This document shows positions 1 to 4,804 of a DNA stretch of 7,152 nucleotides, in pieces; positions within the stretch are counted from its first letter, which is position 1; each line of letters begins with the position of its first letter. The translations under genes were made by a program, and so were the position numbers. The notes under the pieces were generated by a model. The model had not been told where the DNA came from. It made no database searches and worked only from the letters and a program-made list of their open reading frames with translations. This DNA comes from an uncultured Collinsella sp. (GTDB lineage: Bacteria > Actinomycetota > Coriobacteriia > Coriobacteriales > Coriobacteriaceae). Location: NCBI GenBank assembly GCA_902495945.1, contig CABUZD010000089.1, positions 1-7,152 on the forward strand. The letters run 5' to 3'.

Positions 1-921
1 ATAGCGACAGTATCGATCGTATGTTGAGTTTCCTCGCTGGCCACCGAGTGCGTCCCTGATATAAGCGGCCGGCACGTATTCCTCACGGCCATTAAGAAAG
101 TCATCGCATAGGCATACGGGCCCGTCGAACATGCGCTCGACCGTATAGGGAACAAACTCACCTTTGGATAGCAGACGCCGATGTAGAGCTGTTGCAACCG
201 CCTCGTTAAACGGTCGCTGATCGTCCATTCCGCATCCTTTGACCAGGATGCGAACACCATTGCGGATCATCCAAGATTTGGGGAGCTCACCCTCGGACGT
301 ATTGTCAGGATTTTTGAGTCCGATGCCCTCAAGCCAGCCTGAACGATGCTCGGGTGCCGACCGTTCAAAATCGTTTTCGAAGTAATTGAGGCGCTGCCAA
401 TCGAGTCCATCGCAGTCGACCGGTCTTAGCCAATAGCAATCCGAAAGCGAAAAACCCAGGCAACGAACGGGCACTTCAATACCGCTGTCAATTCCCAGCT
501 CGCGATAGCGCGAGATGAGTCCGGGGCGGACGTCGGGCACCGACCGGTGGCTCCACCACGTGTTGAGCGCTCGTTTATTCACCGTTGGAGAAGAACTCGA
601 GCACGTGCCAAACGGCATCCTTCGTGCATCGAGTATGTCGGCAATTTCAAAGGAAAACTCGCGCGTTGGATCAAACGAGACATGCGCGACCTCGTGGTCG
701 GCTGACATCAACGTGAACTTGCGCCCTACGTCAGCTGCGGGACGGCGCCCGCGCTTACGGACCTTTTGATAACCAATCGCGGAATCGTACTGAACCATTT
801 TCCGCCCACCGACGATATCGCACGCGAGCGTTCCCGATGCAGCCAGTTGCGATATACGGGCCTTCGTAACGCCCAGCAGGCGCGCGGCGTCACCCATGGT
901 TATATAGTTGGAAGTACTCAT
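1..921 (-). CDS. HTH domain fused to HipA/CtkA-like kinase, partial (C-terminus off window)
   Basis: This reverse-strand reading frame stays open for 307 codons from ATG at 921 to the window edge. Residues 5-50 form an excisionase/MerR-like helix-turn-helix (ITMGDAARLLGVTKARISQLAASG, shown only as its hallmark run TMGDAARLLGVTKARIS), with a VGGRKMVQYDSAI wing. Residues 100-307 resemble HipA-like proteins of Gram-positive bacteria: a WW/SHR..P..R segment near 122-132, LGFSLSDCYWLRP at 155-167, LDWQRLNYFENDF at 173-185, then a TSEGELPKSW turn and a strand ending LVKG, where K228 may be the ATP-binding lysine. FNEAVATALHRRL follows. The catalytic and metal-binding motifs would lie off the window. 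Such kinases phosphorylate protein targets, and many act in toxin-antitoxin pairs. A fused DNA-binding domain would replace the separate HipB-type partner. AT-richer codons than the neighbours suggest acquisition by transfer. The kinase call rests on remembered family patterns; a regulator of unknown function is the alternative. Confidence 0.6.
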   Translation of the reverse strand, partial: MSTSNYITMGDAARLLGVTKARISQLAASGTLACDIVGGRKMVQYDSAIGYQKVRKRGRRPAADVGRKFTLMSADHEVAHVSFDPTREFSFEIADILDARRMPFGTCSSSSPTVNKRALNTWWSHRSVPDVRPGLISRYRELGIDSGIEVPVRCLGFSLSDCYWLRPVDCDGLDWQRLNYFENDFERSAPEHRSGWLEGIGLKNPDNTSEGELPKSWMIRNGVRILVKGCGMDDQRPFNEAVATALHRRLLSKGEFVPYTVERMFDGPVCLCDDFLNGREEYVPAAYIRDALGGQRGNSTYDRYCRY

Positions 922-928
922 CTGCTGC

Positions 929-936
929 ATCACCTC
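929..936 (-). promoter_or_regulatory. Ribosome binding site of the HTH-kinase gene
   Basis: Read on the reverse strand this is GAGGTGAT, an eight-base perfect match to the 16S rRNA 3' end complement, seven bases before ATG 921. It fixes the start codon. It overlaps the first copy of the promoter repeat, so a protein bound there could also interfere with early transcription. Confidence 0.75.
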
Positions 937-991
937 GTTAAGTATTCTAATCGTTAAATATAGCAAGCACAAACATCATAATACTTAACAA
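935..991. repeat. Three copies of a TYGTTAARTAT motif (candidate operator)
   Basis: Copy 1 is TCGTTAAGTATT at 935-946 and copy 2 is TCGTTAAATATA at 951-962, both on the + strand. Copy 3 is TTGTTAAGTATT, read on the - strand from 991 to 980. Copies 1 and 3 give a perfect 10-bp inverted repeat (937-946 with 980-989) whose centres are 43 bp apart, close to four helical turns. Copies 1 and 2 are direct repeats 16 bp apart. The set surrounds the extended -10 element of the reverse-strand gene, so it is well placed for autoregulation by that gene's own HTH domain. Binding is inferred. Confidence 0.6.
957..965 (-). promoter_or_regulatory. Extended -10 promoter of the HTH-kinase gene
   Basis: The reverse strand reads TGCTATATT, an extended -10 element (TGn followed by TATATT). 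I see no good -35 hexamer 16-18 bp upstream, which fits an extended -10 promoter. Transcription would start near 950, leaving a leader of about 29 bases before ATG 921. Confidence 0.5.
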
Positions 992-1059
992 AGTTGCGGT
1001 GAAATAGGGACTGTTTGGTGGTTTTAAACGCTTAAACAGCCCTTTTTACACCGCAACTT
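991..1059. repeat. Long imperfect palindrome 3' of mnmA
   Basis: Arms 991-1016 and 1034-1059 are 26 bases each and pair with three mismatches (1002/1048, 1005/1045, 1010/1040) and one G-T wobble. The outer 11 bp (AAGTTGCGGTG) and inner 6 bp are perfect; the loop is 17 bases. It begins 18 bases after the mnmA stop codon, so on the reverse strand it would fold at the 3' end of the mnmA transcript as a terminator or end-protecting structure. The following bases (TTTGTTAAG) are a poor U-tract. Its length suggests a dispersed palindromic element rather than a plain terminator. Confidence 0.7.
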
Positions 1060-1077
1060 ATGAAGAAGGAGATGGGG

Positions 1078-2178
1078 CTACTTGATGGCTGTCGTAACGG
1101 TGCCGCCGCCCAAGACGATGTCGCCGCGATAGACTACAACGGCCTGGCCGGGGGCGATGGCTCGCTGCGGCTCGTCAAAGGTCAGCAGTATTTGTCCGTC
1201 TTCGCCACGTGTAAGGGTCGCTGCCTGGTCTTTCTGACGGTAGCGGTACTTGGCACCTACACGAATGCCGCCGGCATCGAGTTCTGCCTCCATGCGGTCG
1301 GCAGGGGCGCTCCAAATCCAGTCGTTGGCCGTGAGCGCTGTGGCCGTCAGGTCCTCGACCTCGCCCAGATGCACAATGTTGCTGGCGGCATCGACGCCCG
1401 TTACGTACACGGGATGCGCCATCGCGACGCCCAGGCCCTTGCGCTGGCCGATGGTATAGCGCAGCGCGCCGTTATGGCGTCCGACCACGCTGCCGTCGCG
1501 CCATACAATATCGCCCGGCTCGGCGGCATGTCCGCAGCGGCGCTCGATATAGCCCGCATAGTCGCCGTCCGCGATAAAGCAGATATCCTCGCTCTCGGCT
1601 TTCTTGGCGTTTATGAAGCCCTGCTCGGCGGCAATGCGGCGCACGTCGCGCTCTTTGTTCAAGCCTGCCAGCGGAAAAATCGTGTGCGCCAGACGCTCCT
1701 GCGTGAGCGAATACAAAAAGTAGCTCTGGTCCTTTTTGGAGTCCTCGCCGCGGTGCAGCTGCCAGGTGCCGTCGGGCGCCTGACTCGTTTTGGCGTAGTG
1801 GCCTGTGGCGATGTAGTCGCAGCCCATATCGAGTGCCGCATCGAGCAGCGCGCCAAACTTAATATGGCGGTTGCAGATGATGCACGGGTTGGGCGTCAGC
1901 CCCTCCTGGTAGGCGGTCACGAAGCGCTCGATAACATTGCGGTCGAAGGTCTGCTGCAGGTCGAGCACATGGTGGGGTATCCCCAGGCGCTCGGCGACGG
2001 CCTTTGCATCGGCGATGTCGCGGTCGACTTTGCTCATGCCCGTGACGGGATCGGGCGCGGGACAGGTGAGGCGCATGGTGGCACCGACGCATTCGTAGCC
2101 CTGGCGCTTGAGCAGGTAGGCAGTCACGCTGGAATCGACGCCGCCACTCATGGCGACGAGCACGCGCTTGTTGTGCAT
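1078..2178 (-). CDS. mnmA: tRNA 2-thiouridine(34) synthase MnmA
   Basis: This cytoplasmic ATP-dependent enzyme adds sulfur to position 2 of the wobble uridine of Lys, Glu and Gln tRNAs, using persulfide sulfur that originates from cysteine through a cysteine desulfurase. The 366-residue product is full length for the family. Residues 11-17 (SGGVDSS) form the PP-loop that binds ATP. C102 in NPCIICNRHIKFG and C200 in ESEDICFIADGDY match the two catalytic cysteines, and DQSYFLY at 150-156 is also typical. The C-terminal beta-barrel includes YTIGQRKGLG. I chose ATG 2178, nine bases after AAGGAG on the reverse strand. A longer in-frame start near 2340 would add 54 unconserved residues and translate through the terminator. 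It lies downstream of cysK in the same direction, but a terminator and its own likely promoter separate the two. Confidence 0.96.
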   Translation of the reverse strand: MHNKRVLVAMSGGVDSSVTAYLLKRQGYECVGATMRLTCPAPDPVTGMSKVDRDIADAKAVAERLGIPHHVLDLQQTFDRNVIERFVTAYQEGLTPNPCIICNRHIKFGALLDAALDMGCDYIATGHYAKTSQAPDGTWQLHRGEDSKKDQSYFLYSLTQERLAHTIFPLAGLNKERDVRRIAAEQGFINAKKAESEDICFIADGDYAGYIERRCGHAAEPGDIVWRDGSVVGRHNGALRYTIGQRKGLGVAMAHPVYVTGVDAASNIVHLGEVEDLTATALTANDWIWSAPADRMEAELDAGGIRVGAKYRYRQKDQAATLTRGEDGQILLTFDEPQRAIAPGQAVVVYRGDIVLGGGTVTTAIK

Positions 2179-2207
2179 GGGGAGGTTCTCCTTGGTGGCA
2201 TGTGGCC

Positions 2208-2246
2208 AAAAAAGAAAAGCGGCGCGGGAGGCTGGTTCCGCGCCGC
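2208..2246 (-). terminator. Rho-independent terminator between cysK and mnmA
   Basis: On the reverse strand GCGGCGCGG pairs perfectly with CCGCGCCGC (9 bp, arms 2238-2246 and 2219-2227) around a 10-base loop. TTTTCTTTTTT follows at once (2218-2208). This is the strongest intrinsic terminator in the window. It would end the cysK transcript, but it also lies inside the leader of mnmA. Confidence 0.85.
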
Positions 2247-2250
2247 AGAC

Positions 2251-2259
2251 ATTGTAGCA
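2251..2259 (-). promoter_or_regulatory. Extended -10 promoter of mnmA overlapping the terminator
   Basis: The reverse strand reads TGCTACAAT, an extended -10 (TGn plus TACAAT, 5 of 6 to consensus). The predicted start, near 2244, falls within the first arm of the terminator hairpin, so mnmA transcripts would begin with most of that hairpin. No clear -35 is visible. Confidence 0.5.
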
Positions 2260-2357
2260 AGTTCGGACGACTCGTGGGACACCCTGATGGGATGGGCTCA
2301 GGCTGCCGGGAGAGAGGAGACCGGTTCGTTCTGGGCTCAACCTATGGGCGATGGGCC

Positions 2358-3296
2358 CTAGTCCTGGAAGAGTGCCGTGGACAGGTAGCGCTCACCGGTA
2401 TCGGCGAGAAGCGCCACGATGGTCTTGCCCTCGTTCTCGGGGCGCTTGGCCAGCTGTAGCGCGGCCCACACGGCGGCGCCGGACGAAATGCCCACGAGCA
2501 CGCCCTCCTTGTGGCCCACGGCGCGGCCGGTGGCAAAGGCGTCGTCGTTCTCGACGGGGATGATCTCGTCGTAGATCTGGGTGTCGAGGACGTCGGGCAC
2601 AAAGCCGGCACCGATACCCTGAATCTTGTGCGGGCCGGCCTGGCCCTTAGAAAGCACCGGGGAGGTGGCGGGCTCGACGGCGACGACCTGAATCTTGGGG
2701 TTCTGCTCCTTGAGGAACTCACCCACGCCGGTCACGGTACCGCCGGTGCCGACGCCGGCGACGAAGATGTCGACCTTGCCGTCGGTGTCATCCCAGATCT
2801 CGGGGCCGGTCGTGGCCTTGTGGATGGCGGGGTTGGCGGGGTTCACAAACTGGCCGGCGATAATGCTGTTGGGCGTCTCCTTCTGCAGCTCCTCGGCCTT
2901 GGCGATGGCGCCCTTCATGCCCTTGGAGCCGTCGGTGAGCACGAGCTGTGCGCCGTATGCCTGCATAAGTTTGCGGCGCTCGACGGACATGGTCTCGGGC
3001 ATGGTGATGATCACCTTGTAGCCGCGAGCCGCCGCCACCGAGGCGATGCCGACGCCGGTGTTGCCGCTCGTGGGCTCGATGATGGTGTAGTCGCCGCCGC
3101 GCACGAGCTTGCCGGCCTTCTCGGCCTCGTCAATCATGTTCTTGGCGACGCGGTCTTTAACGGACCCGGCGGGGTTGAAGTATTCCAGCTTGACGAGCAC
3201 GCGGGCCTTGAGGTCCTCATCGGCCTCAAAGTGAGTGAGCTCCAGAAGCGGGGTGTGGCCGATAAGCTGATCGATGGACGTATAAACATTGCTCAT
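2358..3296 (-). CDS. cysK: Cysteine synthase A (O-acetylserine sulfhydrylase)
   Basis: This PLP enzyme makes L-cysteine from O-acetylserine and sulfide in the cytoplasm, the last step of sulfur assimilation. The 312-residue product is complete and of usual length. The cofactor lysine is K47 in PAGSVKDR. TSGNTG at 76-81 is the substrate loop, Q149 in GQFVNPANP lies in the active site, GTGGT at 183-187 binds the PLP phosphate, and S272 in GISSGA contacts the pyridine nitrogen. H159-KATTGPEIW is also typical. The start ATG 3296 follows GGAGG on the reverse strand by six bases. It is transcribed divergently from an Rrf2-family regulator 253 bp away, which is probably its controller. CysK enzymes also bind the C-terminal tails of serine acetyltransferase and, as a co-repressor, CymR. 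No cysE lies in the window. Cystathionine beta-synthase-like paralogues are less likely given the length and motifs. Confidence 0.96.
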   Translation of the reverse strand: MSNVYTSIDQLIGHTPLLELTHFEADEDLKARVLVKLEYFNPAGSVKDRVAKNMIDEAEKAGKLVRGGDYTIIEPTSGNTGVGIASVAAARGYKVIITMPETMSVERRKLMQAYGAQLVLTDGSKGMKGAIAKAEELQKETPNSIIAGQFVNPANPAIHKATTGPEIWDDTDGKVDIFVAGVGTGGTVTGVGEFLKEQNPKIQVVAVEPATSPVLSKGQAGPHKIQGIGAGFVPDVLDTQIYDEIIPVENDDAFATGRAVGHKEGVLVGISSGAAVWAALQLAKRPENEGKTIVALLADTGERYLSTALFQD

Positions 3297-3360
3297 GGTG
3301 AACCTCCAAAGTGTTCAAATGACTGGATACCGTGTGTTTTCACGGTGTGTGTAACAGCCA

Positions 3361-3381
3361 AACCCATAAACCTTATGGGTT
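3361..3381. promoter_or_regulatory. Perfect 9-bp dyad between cysK and rrf2 (candidate operator)
   Basis: AACCCATAA (3361-3369) and TTATGGGTT (3373-3381) are perfect inverted repeats around the three bases ACC. A second inverted pair, AACAGC (3353-3358) and GCTGTT (3391-3396), encloses it. It lies about 16-36 bases downstream of the predicted cysK start site, where a bound repressor could block elongation, and about 170 bp upstream of rrf2. As RNA it would be a hairpin in the cysK leader. A T-rich run (3383-3390) follows on the + strand, but there is no + strand gene upstream to terminate. Confidence 0.55.
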
Positions 3382-3403
3382 GTTCTTTTTGCTGTTGGCA
3401 AGC

Positions 3404-3432
3404 ATAGTAGACAGTAAAGCCTAGTAACGCAA
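3404..3432 (-). promoter_or_regulatory. Predicted cysK promoter
   Basis: Reverse strand TTGCGT (3432-3427) and TACTAT (3409-3404) are separated by 17 bp, a standard sigma-70-like layout with moderate matches. Transcription would begin near 3397 and give a leader of about 100 bases containing the 3361-3381 dyad and a 6-bp hairpin (ACCGTG 3329-3334 with CACGGT 3341-3346). Confidence 0.4.
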
Positions 3433-3492
3433 TAGGAAATAGAAGATTATTACGAGGCGATTAACCAGCTTGACGGGAATAGGTATTTTCAA

Positions 3493-3513
3493 AGCCAATT
3501 TTTCGGCTAGAAT
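3493..3513 (+). promoter_or_regulatory. Predicted rrf2 -10 element with overlapping small dyad
   Basis: TAGAAT at 3508-3513 is a good -10 hexamer, 5 of 6 to consensus. The -35 is weak; TTTTCA at 3486-3491 is 16 bp upstream. An AGCC (3493-3496) and GGCT (3505-3508) pair around an AT-rich centre overlaps the -10, a usual place for an Rrf2 autorepression site. The element is short, so regulation is inferred. Confidence 0.4.
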
Positions 3514-3549
3514 TGCTACGGATTAAAAGACCGAAAGGCAGCAATATAT

Positions 3550-3978
3550 ATGTTGGTTTCCACAAAGGGCAGATATGCCCTGCGCGTTATGGTCGACCTG
3601 GCCGAGCACCAGGCGGCGGGCCGCATTCCCCTCAAAGAGATCGCCGCGCGTCAGGGGATTTCGGAGAAATATCTGGAGAACATTTTGGCTACGCTCGTGC
3701 GCGCCAATATGCTCTCGGGCATGCGCGGCAAGGGCGGCGGCTATGTGCTCACGCGTCCGCCCGAGCAGTATACGGTGGGCGAGATCTTGCGCCTGACCGA
3801 GGGCAGCCTGGCGCCGGTCGCATGCCTGGACGGCGACTGCAAGGGCTGTTCGCGTTCGGATGAGTGCCCAACGCTCGACGTGTGGAAGAACCTGGACAAG
3901 CTCATCAACGACTACCTCGATGGCGTGACGCTCGATGCGCTCGTCGCCCCCAACGAGGGCTACGACTACGTCATCTAG
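3550..3978 (+). CDS. Rrf2-family (IscR/CymR-type) transcriptional regulator with DYVI tail
   Basis: A complete 142-residue cytoplasmic DNA-binding protein. Residues 1-70 form the Rrf2 winged helix: LVSTKGRYALRVMVDLA at the N-terminus, IPLKEIAARQGISEKYLENIL as the recognition region (26-46) and the GKGGGYVL wing (60-67). A cysteine cluster follows: C92, C97, C100 and C106; three of these probably match the iron-sulfur ligands of IscR, with C97 extra. The last four residues are DYVI. Plant serine acetyltransferase ends in the same four residues, which insert into the cysteine synthase active site, and in Bacillus and Staphylococcus the Rrf2 protein CymR works as a complex with CysK. Divergent cysK makes the same partnership plausible here. 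ATG 3550 follows GAAAGG by 11 bases, a rather long spacing. It is monocistronic, with a terminator at 4048-4086. The family is certain; the ligand and targets are inferred. Confidence 0.92.
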   Translation: MLVSTKGRYALRVMVDLAEHQAAGRIPLKEIAARQGISEKYLENILATLVRANMLSGMRGKGGGYVLTRPPEQYTVGEILRLTEGSLAPVACLDGDCKGCSRSDECPTLDVWKNLDKLINDYLDGVTLDALVAPNEGYDYVI

Positions 3979-3991
3979 TCCCACCTGCCAT

Positions 3992-4020
3992 TTGGGGACG
4001 GGGTAGAAATGGTCGATTTT
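3992..4020 (+). repeat. Half of a GGGGACGG palindromic element
   Basis: TTGGGGACGG at 3992-4001, followed by a G/A-rich stretch, matches the arm of the large palindrome at 5153-5241 (TTGGGGACGG at 5162-5171). No matching opposite arm is seen nearby, so this looks like a solitary or decayed half-element in the rrf2 3' region. Confidence 0.45.
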
Positions 4021-4047
4021 CTTGCCCTCTGAGGCTTGGCAAATGAC

Positions 4048-4086
4048 AAGGCCGCCCATCGTTGCGATGGACGGCCTTCGTTTTGG
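4048..4086 (+). terminator. Terminator between convergent rrf2 and yvlD-like genes
   Basis: AAGGCCG (4048-4054) pairs with CGGCCTT (4072-4078). After one C/A mismatch, CCATCG (4056-4061) pairs with CGATGG (4065-4070) around a TTG loop, giving 13 bp in all. CGTTTTGG follows on the + strand. On the reverse strand the downstream run is TTGTCATTTG. Both T-tracts are modest, so it may serve both convergent genes. Confidence 0.75.
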
Positions 4087-4115
4087 CATGTTGTGGCGGT
4101 CCGTATCCGGTCGCT

Positions 4116-4481
4116 TTAGTTCCTAGCGATGCTGTCGAGAATGCTGCGCATGATGGATACCAGGATGCTGCCCATAAAGGCTGATCCAAAGCCGGCAATG
4201 GAGATACCCGCGCCCAGCAGATTGACCGACAGGTAGCTGGCCAGCTCGAGCATAAAGCTGTTGACTACGAGCTGAAAAATACCAAGCGTGATAATAGTGA
4301 GCGGCAGCGAGATGACCGTCAGGAACGGCTTGACGAGCGAGTCGACGATGTTGAGGAACAGTCCCACGAAGGCAAAGCAGACCCAGGCGTCGGCCATGCC
4401 GAAGGGCTGAATGCCGGGGACGAGAAACGTTGCGATCGCGATGGCGATTGAGGTCAAAAGCCAGTTGAGCAAAAAGCGCAT
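4116..4481 (-). CDS. YvlD-type four-helix membrane protein (phage holin 4-2 family)
   Basis: A complete 121-residue, very hydrophobic inner-membrane protein. Four likely membrane segments are at about 3-24, 31-50, 53-78 and 86-110. The hallmark of the family commonly labelled Phage_holin_4_2 or YvlD is clear: N44-x6-KPF, then SLPLTIITLGIF (58-69) and VVNSFML (72-78). Despite the label these are housekeeping membrane proteins rather than phage lysis proteins; B. subtilis YvlD lies in an envelope-stress operon. The biochemical role is unknown. ATG 4481 follows AAAGGA on the reverse strand by eight bases. It is convergent with rrf2 and divergent from yerC, and no phage genes are nearby, which also speaks against a lysis role. 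Confidence 0.88.
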   Translation of the reverse strand: MRFLLNWLLTSIAIAIATFLVPGIQPFGMADAWVCFAFVGLFLNIVDSLVKPFLTVISLPLTIITLGIFQLVVNSFMLELASYLSVNLLGAGISIAGFGSAFMGSILVSIMRSILDSIARN

Positions 4482-4689
4482 GGTGGGAATCCTTTCTTGC
4501 GCATGGCGTGGTGAGGGGGCGTGAGGGGCACATACCTTTGCAACTCGGATAGATGCGCGGGCTCGGCCCTGTTCGGCCGCCCATTGTCTCAGATATTCGT
4601 GGAGCTTGCGTGCGCATTCGGTTTCAAAACGGCGTTCGTCCTAGAAAATGTGCCGCTGGCAGAGAGTCTTGTCGCTTTAGTTTGGTGGT
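4482..4689. other. Divergent intergenic region, no gene seen
   Basis: About 208 bases between the yvlD-like start and the proposed yerC promoter. It must hold the yvlD-like promoter on the reverse strand, but I find no convincing -35/-10 pair there. One small hairpin is visible (CGGCC and GGCCG around CTGTTC, about 4564-4579). Open frames crossing the region lack recognisable protein features. Confidence 0.5.
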
Positions 4690-4757
4690 GTGCTAAACTG
4701 CTACGGGCAAAAGCCACAGGCGTTGCCCTATTGCATAGAACGGGCGAACGATGCCCG
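4690..4757 (+). promoter_or_regulatory. yerC promoter and two-hairpin leader
   Basis: TAAACT at 4694-4699, with a preceding TGTGC, is a plausible -10; the -35 is weak (TTGTCG, spacing about 19). The leader then holds two hairpins: GGGCAA (4705-4710) with TTGCCC (4723-4728), reinforced inside by GCC and GGC, and CGGGC (4741-4745) with GCCCG (4753-4757). The 3' arm of the first can instead pair with the 5' arm of the second (4723-4728 with 4742-4747). It matches no riboswitch class that I recognise, and no U-tract follows. Confidence 0.4.
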
Positions 4758-4793
4758 ATGTCAGTATCAACTTCGATGCCTTTTGGCGGGTTT

Positions 4794-4803
4794 GGCGGTG
4801 ATC
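4794..4803 (+). promoter_or_regulatory. Extended ribosome binding site of yerC
   Basis: GGCGGTGATC matches the extended anti-16S sequence GGAGGTGATC at nine of ten bases. Its GGCGG core ends six bases before ATG 4805, which supports this start. Confidence 0.6.
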
Positions 4804-4804
4804 G

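Noticed and set aside
515..957. Two + strand open frames within the HTH-kinase region
   Set aside because: The reverse strand has a 307-codon uninterrupted frame with a perfect ribosome site and a clear HTH; the + strand frames lack both.
2179..2340. N-terminal extension of mnmA to an ATG near 2340
   Set aside because: The extra 54 residues are not MnmA-like and would cross the terminator and promoter. ATG 2178 has a good ribosome site and gives the canonical start just before the PP-loop.
1060..2361. 433-codon + strand open frame opposite mnmA
   Set aside because: It is antisense to an unmistakable mnmA and has the low-complexity Ala/Gly/Val/Asp-rich composition of a GC-rich shadow frame, with no domain or suitable ribosome site.
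3361..3390. Intrinsic terminator on the + strand (dyad plus T-rich tract)
   Set aside because: No + strand gene lies upstream to terminate and the stem is AT-rich, so an operator or cysK leader role is more likely.
2511..3407. 298-codon + strand open frame opposite cysK
   Set aside because: It is a shadow of cysK, rich in Gly, Asp, Leu and His, and runs past the cysK start without any recognisable motif.
4116..4481. Prophage or lysis cassette based on the holin family name
   Set aside because: No endolysin, tail or integrase gene is nearby. The protein fits the chromosomal YvlD branch of this membrane family.
4690..4757. Known riboswitch in the yerC leader
   Set aside because: GGGCAA and GCCACAGG fragments looked briefly like c-di-GMP or cobalamin motifs, but the conserved cores and junctions are absent.
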